A DNA stretch of 64,000 nt from positions 186,001 to 250,000 of the forward strand of contig NZ_JANHLK010000001.1 in assembly GCF_028682635.1 (NCBI RefSeq). The letters are read 5' to 3'. Below are positions 9,901 to 18,009 of the stretch, piece by piece. Source of the stretch: Pseudomonas putida. GTDB taxonomy: Bacteria > Pseudomonadota > Gammaproteobacteria > Pseudomonadales > Pseudomonadaceae. Position numbers and translations under genes: made by a program. Each line of letters begins with the position of its first letter. The first letter of the stretch is position 1. The notes beneath the pieces are model-generated. The model was not told the DNA's origin and made no database searches. It worked only from the letters and a program-made list of their open reading frames with translations.

Positions 9901-10613
9901 TCGTGCTTGCCGAAACTGGCCATGCGAATGTTGTTCAGATAACCCTTGTTGATCATGTAATGGGTTGAAATGGTGTCGCCGAGAAAAACATCGGCCTGGC
10001 CGAAAGCCACTGCATTGATCGCGTTCTGGTAGGACGGGTAGGCGTCGATGATTGCCTTCGGGTAAAGGGCCTTGACCTCCTCCAGGGGCAGGTAGTGATA
10101 CACCATGCTGAGCCGCAAACCGGCCAGGCCATCATTGAGCGGCCGGGTTTCGCCTTCACGTGTCACCAGCACCGGTTGATCGACCGCATAGGGTGTGGAA
10201 AGCGCGATGTCGTCATTGTTCGCTTCGAATCCGTTGGCGGTGCCCAGCAGGTCGACCTCGCCTTTTTCGAGCGCTTCGATCGCCGCTCCCCGGGAGGCGA
10301 AGCGTTGAACCTTGACGGGCAGGCCGAGGGCCTCGCCGAGTATGCCCGCGTAGTCGGCGGTAAACCCTTCATATTCACGGCCGCTGCTGGTCAGGTCGAA
10401 AGGGGGGTAGTCGGGTGCCGAGGTGCCGAGGATCAGCTCACGTTTACCCTCGACCCATTGTCGTTGTGATTGATCCAGCTGGACTTCCAGGTGCAGGGGC
10501 GCTGAACGACTGAGCAAGGCGTATTGTTCATGCTCCTGCGCGGCGTACAGCTCGGTGCACAGGCACAAGCCCGTGGACATGATCAGCAGATAGTCCTTCA
10601 AGCGGCTGGGCAT
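6954..10613 (-). CDS. BvgS/RocS-like hybrid kinase with two Venus-flytrap sensor domains
   Basis: This is a sensor kinase of about 1219 residues. A signal sequence is followed by two SBP_bac_3 (Venus-flytrap) periplasmic domains, the first containing APDYPPFD and the second VNEAYAPLTFFD. After these come a membrane helix (VIGAGLLLLISVTW), a PAS domain, the H-box ATMSHEIRTPMNA, an ATPase domain, a receiver (VVADCNMPVMNG) and an Hpt domain (AHKIKGAARI). The architecture is that of BvgS, EvgS and P. aeruginosa RocS1. The ATG at 10613 has GAGG 6 nt upstream and starts just 8 nt after the stop of the regulator gene, so the two form a cognate pair. The ligand cannot be told from sequence. Confidence 0.93.
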   Translation of the reverse strand: MPSRLKDYLLIMSTGLCLCTELYAAQEHEQYALLSRSAPLHLEVQLDQSQRQWVEGKRELILGTSAPDYPPFDLTSSGREYEGFTADYAGILGEALGLPVKVQRFASRGAAIEALEKGEVDLLGTANGFEANNDDIALSTPYAVDQPVLVTREGETRPLNDGLAGLRLSMVYHYLPLEEVKALYPKAIIDAYPSYQNAINAVAFGQADVFLGDTISTHYMINKGYLNNIRMASFGKHEAHGFSFAVHRNNPQLLAIINTTLMAIPASERENIAKRWSAGSDILLTDQKLQLSYSEERWLAQHPVVRVVVNEAYAPLTFFDSAGNFRGIAADLLELIRLRTGLRFDVQRSRSDSDMIKRINTDQADLIAAMLPSAQRDTLLNFTRPYLQNSYVLLTRKAHDSPTNLAQLKNKSLAIARGNPLMDYLRSEFPQIRLIQTPDAFSAVEMLAEGRVEGAVNSLVIANYFIASQLFETELQISTTIGTQQAAFSLATGREAKELNDILNKALLSIAPQELGVINSRWRGYSASSQNTWRQYQRVFYQIVIGAGLLLLISVTWNAYMRRQINQRKAAERALNDQFEFMRSLVNGTPHPIYVRDRQGLLQSCNDSYLRAFNAKREDVIGKSVIQGTMSNAFEAREYQADYQRVVAEGTPMILDRALHIGGRRLTIYHWILPYRDSSGEVQGIIGGWIDISERRQLFDDLRCAKERADEANRAKSTFLATMSHEIRTPMNAVIGMLELTLKRIEQHHPDRPAIDVAYHSAKDLLELIGDILDIARIESGHLSLNPERVNPEEIVASVARIFDGLARQKGLELQLQFNPANPAIDVLLDPLRFKQVLSNLVSNAIKFTEHGQVRIIVTLDLSSEADRAHMLLLVEDSGPGISHEDQQRLFEPFAQAANTGQSARGGAGLGLVISRSLCEMMNGSLQLSSQPGVGTRVRISLPLSTLPRDSRVQTAEPPIYCATIPLNVLVVDDHAANRLLMCQQLEFLGHRFSVAADGQAGLDAWKSAAFDLVVADCNMPVMNGYELAQAIRRHEQHTQQPRCTLLGFTANAQPEEVQRCKQAGMDDCLFKPLSLAALSQWVTGIKGIKEIKPRVVAPAFSLQGLHLLTGGDPALDLRLLTELLNSNRLDRQELLALSDTPDPQAFLDIAHKIKGAARIVQATRLIDSCEALEATCHERFSPENVAKYCDAVERALLELEQALLQQIGQNDKGTIPEP

Positions 10614-10621
10614 TCTGTGCC

Positions 10622-11248
10622 TCACACTAACGCGTTACGTTTTGCCATCTCGATGAGTTCAACCAGGGATTTGGCCTTGAGTTTCTGCATGAGTCGTTTT
10701 TTATAAGTGCTGACGGTCTTGTTACTCAGGAACATGCCTTTGGCGATTTCCTTGTTACTGCGACCCTGGGCAAAAAGTTGCAATACCATGAGTTCCCGGT
10801 CATTGACTGACTTGAACAGTTCAAGTTCGGCGCACCGCGCTTCGTCACCACGGGCAGGGTTCAAGGCTTCACTGGGAAAGTAGTTATAACCGGACAGTAC
10901 CGCTTTGATGGCGCTCACCAGCTCACTTAGATCTTCCTGTTTGCATACATAACCCGAGGCACCGGATTGCATGCAGCGGATACCGAATAATGTCGGGCAT
11001 TGTGCAGTCAATACCAGGATTCTCAGGGGTGTACTCATTGCGTTGAAACGGGCAAGCACTTCCAGGCCATCCAGTTTGGGAATGCTGATATCGAGAATGA
11101 CCAGGTCGGGCATGCATTCACGCACCATCTGCATGGCATCGACACCATTATCGGTTTCACCGACGACCTTGTAGCCCTCGTGTTCCAGCAACATGCGAAC
11201 GGCAAGGCGGATGACAGGATGATCGTCGACAATAAAAACGGAGTTCAT
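10622..11248 (-). CDS. NarL/RocA-like response regulator
   Basis: This 208-residue regulator has an N-terminal receiver with acidic pocket VDDHP, phosphoacceptor Asp in LVILDISIPK and Lys in YVCKQEDL. It carries a C-terminal LuxR-type helix-turn-helix (LFAQGRSNKEIAKGMFLSNKTVSTYKKR). It belongs to the BvgA/EvgA/RocA1 class that pairs with flytrap hybrid kinases, and the kinase gene follows at once. The ATG at 11248 has AGGGA upstream; an in-frame TTG at 11254 is weaker. In RocA1 systems the regulon includes fimbriae and biofilm genes, but the targets here are unknown. Confidence 0.9.
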   Translation of the reverse strand: MNSVFIVDDHPVIRLAVRMLLEHEGYKVVGETDNGVDAMQMVRECMPDLVILDISIPKLDGLEVLARFNAMSTPLRILVLTAQCPTLFGIRCMQSGASGYVCKQEDLSELVSAIKAVLSGYNYFPSEALNPARGDEARCAELELFKSVNDRELMVLQLFAQGRSNKEIAKGMFLSNKTVSTYKKRLMQKLKAKSLVELIEMAKRNALV

Positions 11249-11454
11249 AATCAAATCCCTGCGAGCTCGGATAAAGCGCGCACCTTAGCTCAGATAGTTA
11301 GGGGGACGTATGAACTGACGGGTCTGTCGTAGCAATATAGGAATGTTCCTACATGCGAAAAGGAAATGGATTACGTGTCAACCGGTATTTTTTGGTAAGT
11401 TGCCACAAAAGATGTTGCTGTTTAGTTATTGGGAGCAGGGTGGTGATATGTGGG

Positions 11455-11809
11455 TTACACACTTTTTAAAGGCGCTTGGTTGCAGGGTGACGGTATCAGT
11501 TTCAATAAGTATCTCAGCTCGCACTGTTTTAATGGTTTGATCAAGCAGCCAAGTAATGGCAGTCCATTGACGAGGGCCAGATTTTCAAGTTCGCCCAATT
11601 CATTGGATGTCAGGCTGCTTAAAAGTATGGCCTGCTTGATCAGCCCCTGGTGGCTGGCGATTGATATCAGGTCGATGCCGCAAACGTCGGGCAGGCATTG
11701 GTCGCATAACAGGATGTCGAAGGGCTGCTCGGCGCTGAGCATGTGGTGCAAGGCGCTCCTGGCACAATCGCTGGTGGTCAAGTGAGTGAAGCCGTACAAC
11801 GAGAATCAT
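11455..11809 (-). pseudogene. Decayed stand-alone receiver (response-regulator) gene
   Basis: A 114-residue frame contains most of a receiver domain: the phosphoacceptor strand ILLCDQCLPDVCG, the switch strand QAILLSSLT and the Lys strand LLGCLIKPL. The first beta strand (MILVV, from 11809) is in another frame, and the acidic residues and first helix that should follow are missing. This is consistent with a deletion of about 60 bases plus a frameshift. No EAL or helix-turn-helix output follows. It lies upstream of the RocA/RocS-like pair, where roc clusters often carry a third regulator, so I infer a dead relative of such a gene. Confidence 0.6.
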
Positions 11810-12252
11810 TAGATTTTGAATCGAGGGTGTGATTTAGAGCTGCTGGAAGGGGTGGTTGGATCATTAATTTGAAATAAAAAGCCAATAGATCCTGAATTTT
11901 CAAGGTCTCGGTCCATTTAATTGTGAATTTATTTGGTGATAATATTTTCAAGGTGTTATACGTACTTCAACTAAAAGCTAGTTTCAACATAAGCAATTGG
12001 GAGGCCGGTTCGTACTTCGCACAAATATTAAGCTGCGCAAAGGCGAACGAAAGCCCTTCGACTGAACTGTTTCAAAGCGTATAGGCCATTAATACTATCT
12101 AACATTTGGCTGGAGTGGCTTTAGAGAGTGGCCAGGGGGAGCGCGCTGGAAAGCAATCTCAACTCAATCCCCGTGAGATTGCGCGGGTACTGTGGGCTGA
12201 GTTGCTAAAAAAGGGGGTAGATTCCAATGGCAGGTTTTGGAATTTGATTGGT
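11810..12252. other. AT-rich intergenic stretch at the left side of the Tn7-like module
   Basis: No convincing gene is present. ATTTTCAAGG occurs twice (near 11896 and 11944) and once more near 17974, all in the same orientation. A short plus-strand open stretch at 12106-12288 runs into the 3' end of tniQ; its residues after NPREIARVLW are protein-like, but it has no homology I recognise. The left end of the transposon should lie in or near this segment, but I could not identify a terminal TGT or a 5-bp target duplication. Confidence 0.4.
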
Positions 12253-14199
12253 CTAGGGAGTTTCAGATTGCAAAAGGACGTCAGATAGATTGTATAAAGA
12301 CATTTTGGGGCAGTAAGCAGGGTTGTCCGAGTCAATTGGTATAATAAAACCGTTTTTTATCAAACTGCGGAAGCTATAAGTGGAAAGGTGCGCATGGGAG
12401 ATAACTGCACATGCGGGAACGTAAAGCATAAGTTGGCGTTCGATCTCTTTCGATATAATGGAATGGTAAAATTTTTGTGTGCCAATGATAACTGGTTTAG
12501 TAGCATTGATATGTTCAAATCTTCTCCCGAGAAGGTTGCAATCAATGTTTAGGTGTTTTGCCAGTTCCACATTGGTTTTGTACTGGTCGCGCCATTGAAC
12601 AAGAATATTCATCGCCGTTTCTGGCTGCGCAAAAGTTTTGGTCTGGGCGTTGTAAAGTGAGTTGAGTTCCTCGATGATGTTTTTATCCAAGATTGTGTAT
12701 AAGGTACGTCGTTCGATGTTGAGGACGTCCGCAAAGTGCCAGGCAGAAGTCGGGCCTCTGGCCAAGGTTCTAATGTGTTTTGGCTTGTTTGCGCGTATTT
12801 TCAACAGTCTTTGTATATCATCAGTTATATTCTGTCGCTGATAGACGTAGGGCAAGTCAGCAATGTTTGGGTCGCCAGATGATGCTGAGATTCCTGCATG
12901 TTTTAATATAGCGCGTATTGTGAATATGTTTAGTGAGTATGTCCGTGATAGGAGGTTCTCTGTTATATATTGCTGAGCGAAGTGATCCAATGCGTCTTTG
13001 CTAATCAGAATACTATCTCTTTTTCCAAAAATGATTCCGTCATGAAAATATCCAGCGTCTATGAGCTTCCTGATTTTTGTAGCTGAAAGACGGTGGGTGA
13101 GTTGGATCTCTTCGATGCTTTCAAACTCTTCTCTTAAGTGTGTCTCCGGGATCGGAACCCTAGTCCTTTCTTCAATGCTGTTTTTGATCGATCTACAAAT
13201 ATTATTACGTTTGTAAAATACTCTGTCAGAAATGGTGATTTTTTCAAATTTATGATTTGTGATAATTGATCGAGTTATTTCTCTATTCGTTTGCAATACG
13301 GAACACAGTTCGTTAAAAGTAAAAGCGATCGCACCGCAGCAGTTATTTTCTGAGCAATCGCATTGATTGGTTGATCGCAGCGTTGATACAAAATTATTGG
13401 CTGTGTCACGGATCCACTGATCTCGACTAAGCATCCATGGCGATAATATAGTCTTAGGGCTAAGGTTAGGATGATTTTTGATTTTGGTAGCAATATAAAA
13501 ATGAAAATAATTTTTATGTTTTTCTGCGATATTGGTGGCGAGAATCAGCTCGTTATCTATTTTTTTCGAGGTTAATAGCGGATATTTAAGGCAGTCGATG
13601 GCCGCGAAAAAACGATCTGTTGCATCCTGATCGCCAGAAATAAATAAATTTAGAAAGTTTAGCGGGCCGATATCGTCAGAGTGAACAGTTTCGGCGAGGC
13701 GTAAATCATAGTGGCACCTACAATAGGGGCCATTGACGGATGACCAGTCATATTTTTTTTCGCACGCCGGGCAGCTATTAAGGTACTCCACCTGGTGATA
13801 GGGGCACACCTTTATAAACTCAATATCTTGAATAAATCTCCAGTACCCTTCTTGAAGACACAGAGGGCAAAAATGAGCTCTAAATCGACATGCGCTTGAT
13901 GGTATCGTCATCCCAGCAATATTTATACGATGCGTTGATTTGAGTTGCAACGATTGGAAATAAAAAATATCGTACTCTGAATAGGGGTTATCGTTGTTTT
14001 TTAGGAAAAAATTACTGAGTTGCTGATCGTTAAATAGATTGTTAAATCCAATATATACGTTGTGTCCGATGGATCGTGCGAAAGACCTGGCGTTGCTATA
14101 GCCATTGTGAAACGCAGCTCTTGAGAATAAACTGGAAGGGCTTTCATTGGGATAAGGCTTAGGCCAAAATATAAGATTAAGCATTTTCAAGTTCTTCAA
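12253..14199 (-). CDS. tniQ: TniQ/TnsD-like target-selection protein
   Basis: The 648-residue protein starts with the TniQ signature (WPKPYPNESPSSLFSR) and has zinc-binding pairs HFCPLCLQEG, VCPYHQ, SCPACEKKY and YCRC in the first 180 residues, plus a later cysteine cluster CDCSENNCC. TniQ proteins recognise the attachment site and recruit TnsC. At 648 residues it is longer than Tn7 TnsD (about 508). The long C-terminal part has several helix-turn-helix-like stretches that I would expect to read a specific DNA target. The ATG overlaps the 3' end of tnsC by 23 bases; a second ATG lies at 14184. The target site of this family cannot be read from the sequence. Confidence 0.85.
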   Translation of the reverse strand: MKNLKMLNLIFWPKPYPNESPSSLFSRAAFHNGYSNARSFARSIGHNVYIGFNNLFNDQQLSNFFLKNNDNPYSEYDIFYFQSLQLKSTHRINIAGMTIPSSACRFRAHFCPLCLQEGYWRFIQDIEFIKVCPYHQVEYLNSCPACEKKYDWSSVNGPYCRCHYDLRLAETVHSDDIGPLNFLNLFISGDQDATDRFFAAIDCLKYPLLTSKKIDNELILATNIAEKHKNYFHFYIATKIKNHPNLSPKTILSPWMLSRDQWIRDTANNFVSTLRSTNQCDCSENNCCGAIAFTFNELCSVLQTNREITRSIITNHKFEKITISDRVFYKRNNICRSIKNSIEERTRVPIPETHLREEFESIEEIQLTHRLSATKIRKLIDAGYFHDGIIFGKRDSILISKDALDHFAQQYITENLLSRTYSLNIFTIRAILKHAGISASSGDPNIADLPYVYQRQNITDDIQRLLKIRANKPKHIRTLARGPTSAWHFADVLNIERRTLYTILDKNIIEELNSLYNAQTKTFAQPETAMNILVQWRDQYKTNVELAKHLNIDCNLLGRRFEHINATKPVIIGTQKFYHSIISKEIERQLMLYVPACAVISHAHLSTYSFRSLIKNGFIIPIDSDNPAYCPKMSLYNLSDVLLQSETP

Positions 14200-15115
14200 T
14201 TTTTTGTTTGATTAGCGACCACGGCAACTTAAATGGATTGATATATTTAAGCTCCGGGGCCATTTTATTGAGTTTGTCTGCCGCGTAGATGCAGTCGCTA
14301 GGAATAACCGTATGATCACCGCGGGTTGCCGCGGCAAGCATGATCTCAAGCAGAATGGTTCTGAGTTCTCGCATGTTTCCGTGAGTATGAAGATATAAGG
14401 CCCCTGAAATTTGACTGTCTGTTATATGCAATGGTGTGGTAAATTCGCCGAAACGATTCATTTCTAAGTTTAGCTTGGAAAGTATGGATACAAATATTTC
14501 ATCGTATCTAATATTGTGCAATCGGGCTCGGTACGGGTAGCGCCCATCCAATTCTTCATATTGGTTAATCAAAGATTCTGCTTTGGATTTACCGGACAGA
14601 ATAATTGGTATACCCGTAGTGTTGGCAATATACTTGATCCATTTACAGACGTTTTTCCAGGTTTTTTCGGCGCCGCGATTAAGGAGATCGTGAATATCAT
14701 CGATAATAATCAATCGGGTTTCACAAGTTATCAGCAACCGAAAGAGTCTATTTTGATGCGTTGACAGTTTGCCAGTTTCAGGGTCGTCACCGAGTTGTTT
14801 CAGCATCTCGATGCATAGATCATTTATCGAGTAGGTTGCTGGTACTGCACAGTCAAAGGCATGAACTTGTTTCGTGCATCCGGTATCACAGTAAATCGTT
14901 TGTTTCCCGCCAACGATATTAATCATATGTGCACATGCGGTGCTTTTCCCGGTGCCGGATTCACCGATCAACAGCGTTGAACAAGGTTCGCCTCGAAGAT
15001 ACGTAGCGTCCATTCCGTGAAGCATAGTTTCAATTGCAGCAGAATATTGGGGGTGCATGACTATAGTTTTTTTAAACTCTAGTATCTTCATTTGCATAGC
15101 AGTGGATAAAGTCAT
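14177..15115 (-). CDS. tnsC: TnsC/TniB-like AAA+ transposition regulator
   Basis: This 312-residue ATPase has Walker A GESGTGKST at residues 51-59 and Walker B RLIIIDDIHDLL with acidic pair 139-140. Both match TniB/TnsC proteins that polymerise on target DNA and license the transposase. The sensor segment (IILSGKSKAES) also fits. The ATG at 15115 has AGGTGA just upstream and is 8 bases after the tnsB stop. It is shorter than Tn7 TnsC (about 555 residues) and close to TniB in size, although the operon also has a TnsA-like endonuclease. Confidence 0.9.
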   Translation of the reverse strand: MTLSTAMQMKILEFKKTIVMHPQYSAAIETMLHGMDATYLRGEPCSTLLIGESGTGKSTACAHMINIVGGKQTIYCDTGCTKQVHAFDCAVPATYSINDLCIEMLKQLGDDPETGKLSTHQNRLFRLLITCETRLIIIDDIHDLLNRGAEKTWKNVCKWIKYIANTTGIPIILSGKSKAESLINQYEELDGRYPYRARLHNIRYDEIFVSILSKLNLEMNRFGEFTTPLHITDSQISGALYLHTHGNMRELRTILLEIMLAAATRGDHTVIPSDCIYAADKLNKMAPELKYINPFKLPWSLIKQKIEELENA

Positions 15116-15123
15116 GGTGTCAC

Positions 15124-17076
15124 CTATGGAAGAATATAGGTCGGGAATTCATCTAATTGTGTTGGGGTAATTTCGTTGACAGATGTTAATGGCAGTTGAG
15201 CAGCGCTTGTGGTTTCTATTTGTGCATTTGAGATTTCTGCTTGTTTATATGTCTTTGATATTCCTAATCTTTCTGCTGCTTGTAGCAGTTTTTTATCTTG
15301 TCGACTTGGATTGCGTGATTTTGATTTTGCGTTGAATTTGATTTCCCATATCATGTCGTAAATTTCCAGCAGGGCTTGGCGTGCCAAGTTTGCGTCAAAT
15401 TTCTTTTCGTCTAATTTTAGTTGTTTCTGTACAAGTTCATGTGCATACAGTGTCAGGTTGTTTTGATAGAGAGGGGCGGTTGCATAGGCTTCGAACAGTT
15501 CGGTAGGTTTGTCTGGGTGAGCCACCCAAACAGTTGAAAGGTCAGTAATATCAAGATAAACCGTTGCTTTTTGTTTTGCGCTTAATCGGGCAGCTATGTC
15601 TGGTAGAGCGGGACCGGTCCAGGAGAGATTCGAATGTTGAACTCGGCCGTTATTTATGCGTTTATGTAACGGTAGTCGGAAAAGACCGTTGAGTGCTGCT
15701 GACGTATAGCGCTCAGGTGGCAATTGATTGCATAGCGCGGAAGCCCATGCTTCGTTTGGTGACGTGCGAATTGTCTGGTGGTATTCGTTGTGGTAGACGC
15801 CATAAACAAAGCGATCAAAAATCTGAACAAGCTCGCTAAGCTGAAAACAGGCACCGTTTTCAGAGCTGTAAAAATTTCCAATGACGGGATTAGACCCTGT
15901 GGAACCCTCCATCGCGTGAGTGAGTTGAGTGTTAAGTGTGCCAAAGAAACGCTCGACTATTGCTTTGGCATTAGGTGTACCAGGAGGTGCGTAGTGAATA
16001 TTGATACAAAGTAAATGTCCGACATTTTGGACTGAGCCGTTGGCGGCCTCTGCGCCATTATCAACGGTGATTTCCACCGTTCGACCACCGTAACGCGATT
16101 CGTCTTCAGATGATAATGCCATGCGAAGTGATTTTAGGAATTTTTCAGCACATGGGGGCGTGAGCGAGAGTTCGTATCCGATGATGTAACGTGTGGACAC
16201 TTCTACTAAGACATGTAACCAAGGGCGCCCGAGAATTCTACCTATATGGTCAACGATCAGAATGTCCATTTCATGTGAGTCGCCTTGGACGAGTCTCAAC
16301 AATACATTCGAGGGGTTTTGTTTTGTGCTGTAGTTGTTGCTTTTCTCCGCTTGCTTTCGCCCAAGCTGTTTAATGTCTTTGTAATATTCATTGATGCGTT
16401 TAATGTGTCTTTTGACAGTGGATGTCGATGGTACGTCAATTTTTATCGTCGAATAGACACTGCGGGTATCATTCTCATTGTCGATATACGCGTGAATAAG
16501 CTTCTGCAGTGTTTTTATGGTTGGATGTTTAGGTTGCAAATAAAATTTATGGATGAAGTCTGATATTATTGTGTCTGTCTCTGAGCTAAGTTTTTTCCCT
16601 CGAGCTCGACGGCTGGGAGCTTTGATCAGCGACGCTAAACTAAAATTGGACTCACGGTAAATTCGACACCACGTATAAAGGGAAGTGTAGCAAGGCGGTT
16701 TGTCGTTGTTATAAAGCTTCGCCAGGCGCGCTGCTTCTATTTCAACCTCACTCTTTGGTAATGGGCCTTGAAAATATTCATTAAGCCCTCTGACATAATA
16801 AATTTTTCGTTGTGCCGCCATCTGCTGTTTTGTTGAAAGGCACTGCAGGCAAATTTCATAGGACTGGTCGATGAGGGCCGACGCATGCAGTCGGATTTCG
16901 CCCTTCAAGGCTAAAGCGTTAAATAATTCTGGGCTGAAGAATAGTGGGTGTTTACTCTGTACTGAGCGGAGCGAGATTCGAGTTGTTTCGATCGTGATTA
17001 CTTCATATACCTTTCCATAAAGATTGTATTGGCTGCCGGGGTGAATTATGGGGTAGGTATCCATGACTACTCTCAT
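15124..17076 (-). CDS. tnsB: TnsB-like DDE transposase
   Basis: The 650-residue protein has an N-terminal helix-turn-helix region, an RNase-H-fold integrase core with Asp266 (VQGDSHEMD), Asp339 (ITVDNGAEA) and Glu375 (NAKAIVERFFG), and a Mu-type C-terminal beta-barrel. The 35-residue gap between second Asp and Glu is the classic DD35E spacing. It would bind the element ends and make the 3' strand cleavage and strand transfer, while TnsA cuts the 5' strands. ATG at 17076 is used; another in-frame ATG is at 17064. The lysine-rich tail after residue 590 may be the TnsC contact region seen in other TnsB proteins. Confidence 0.92.
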   Translation of the reverse strand: MRVVMDTYPIIHPGSQYNLYGKVYEVITIETTRISLRSVQSKHPLFFSPELFNALALKGEIRLHASALIDQSYEICLQCLSTKQQMAAQRKIYYVRGLNEYFQGPLPKSEVEIEAARLAKLYNNDKPPCYTSLYTWCRIYRESNFSLASLIKAPSRRARGKKLSSETDTIISDFIHKFYLQPKHPTIKTLQKLIHAYIDNENDTRSVYSTIKIDVPSTSTVKRHIKRINEYYKDIKQLGRKQAEKSNNYSTKQNPSNVLLRLVQGDSHEMDILIVDHIGRILGRPWLHVLVEVSTRYIIGYELSLTPPCAEKFLKSLRMALSSEDESRYGGRTVEITVDNGAEAANGSVQNVGHLLCINIHYAPPGTPNAKAIVERFFGTLNTQLTHAMEGSTGSNPVIGNFYSSENGACFQLSELVQIFDRFVYGVYHNEYHQTIRTSPNEAWASALCNQLPPERYTSAALNGLFRLPLHKRINNGRVQHSNLSWTGPALPDIAARLSAKQKATVYLDITDLSTVWVAHPDKPTELFEAYATAPLYQNNLTLYAHELVQKQLKLDEKKFDANLARQALLEIYDMIWEIKFNAKSKSRNPSRQDKKLLQAAERLGISKTYKQAEISNAQIETTSAAQLPLTSVNEITPTQLDEFPTYILP

Positions 17077-17160
17077 GTTTGAGTTTTATGCCGTGGAAAT
17101 GGAGATATTCCGTATGTTTCAATATGCCGATTAAGCAGCGATTTATACTATAATACGCTT

Positions 17161-17823
17161 TTAAGGCTCTTGAATTTTCGGTTTGAATAACGGCGTGTTC
17201 AAGGTGAGTGTGTTACGGAGATCAAAATTGAGCTGTTGATCAAATATAGCGGCGCATATTGCCCTTAATGATGGATGTGACTCGTGCGAAAGCAGCAGTG
17301 AGATCGAGAGCGGCCCCGTCCATGTGCAGAGACAACTCATGAGTTGCCGTTGCTCATAGTCTGTGACCCGGTGCGAACGCGAGTATAGGAGTGCGAGATT
17401 ATCTAGGGTTCCATCCTTAGCAAACTCAGCCAGGTTGAATGTTTCAAAGCCATAGCCCAGCATGGCCGCCGCAGTTGCGAAACTGTCTAATACGGAGTGA
17501 TAGTGGCTGGAGAGTTCTGACAGGCTTCCCTTCAACTCAATAAAGTAAGCGTGGCCGTCATCGCATTGAACAAAAAAGTCTGGCGTATATTGACAAGATT
17601 TTTTGGTGGGGTCATACCTGTAACTGACGGGTTGTATGTAATATTGAGTGACGTGGTGTTGATACTCCAAAAGCCAACACATATAGGCTTCGTTGTGACT
17701 CTCGCAGATGAGTTGGACGTGATTTTTTCTCGATGGAAAGTAGACCAACGATTTGCCGAAGCGTTTTTTACGTACGTCGCGTGCAGGGGCTGCATGCGAA
17801 GGCCGCCAGTTTCGATCAAGCAT
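17161..17823 (-). CDS. tnsA: TnsA-like endonuclease
   Basis: This 220-residue restriction-endonuclease-fold protein has candidate catalytic residues in the expected order: Glu41 or Glu45 (ICESHNEAY), Asp82 (YTPDFFV) and Glu96-x-Lys98 (FIELKG). TnsA proteins make the 5' cuts that allow cut-and-paste movement. I chose the ATG at 17823, which has AGAGGG 8 nt upstream; a GTG at 17832 is in frame. It is the outermost gene of the operon, as in Tn7, so the right end and its TnsB sites should lie above 17823. Confidence 0.85.
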   Translation of the reverse strand: MLDRNWRPSHAAPARDVRKKRFGKSLVYFPSRKNHVQLICESHNEAYMCWLLEYQHHVTQYYIQPVSYRYDPTKKSCQYTPDFFVQCDDGHAYFIELKGSLSELSSHYHSVLDSFATAAAMLGYGFETFNLAEFAKDGTLDNLALLYSRSHRVTDYEQRQLMSCLCTWTGPLSISLLLSHESHPSLRAICAAIFDQQLNFDLRNTLTLNTPLFKPKIQEP

Positions 17824-17841
17824 GATGACCACCCTCTGGTT

Positions 17842-18009
17842 TCATGATGAAGCGATGACCGTATTAAGTTGTTTCGCGTTATCGTCGCGTGTTCTCTGTA
17901 GTAAATGTCCTCTAAGAGCTTGGGCGTTTTTCCATCTCTTGTTGACGGTTGAGAGGCGGGTCTCGAGAACTAAAATTTTCAAGGATTCAACAAATGCTAA
18001 ACACTCGTC
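17842..18009 (-). other. Open frame of 55 codons upstream of tnsA without an ATG
   Basis: On the minus strand a frame without stop ends at a TGA 19 bases before tnsA. It would encode a helical, protein-like sequence containing LAFVESLKILVLETRLSTVN and, further on, KRWKNAQALRGHLLQRT. No ATG or GTG is in frame; a TTG (codon 10) could begin a 46-residue product. It could be a small gene of the element with an unusual start, or the 3' remnant of a decayed gene. Low certainty. Confidence 0.3.

Larger units (their letters stand above)
12253..17823 (-). mobile_element. Tn7-like transposition module (tnsA-tnsB-tnsC-tniQ)
   Basis: Four minus-strand genes in the order endonuclease, DDE transposase, AAA+ regulator, TniQ/TnsD targeting protein form the heteromeric core of a Tn7-like element. 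Gaps are 84 bp, 47-bp scale or less and a 22-bp overlap, so they are operonic. Base composition is visibly more AT-rich than the flanking chromosome, pointing to transfer. No tnsE, Cascade or Cas12k gene is nearby, so targeting should rest on TniQ. The element ends are not resolved; cargo, if any, would be among the gene-poor sequence on either side. Confidence 0.85.

Noticed and set aside
11455-11799. RocR-like EAL protein
   Set aside because: Only a receiver portion exists; no EAL motif follows in any frame.
12253-17823. CRISPR-associated transposon
   Set aside because: No Cas12k or Cascade gene and no CRISPR array are found within the window; the TniQ is long and TnsD-like.
11896-17990. 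ATTTTCAAGG copies as paired transposon end repeats
   Set aside because: The three copies are in the same orientation on both sides, while Tn7-type end sites must be inverted; AT-rich chance is likely.
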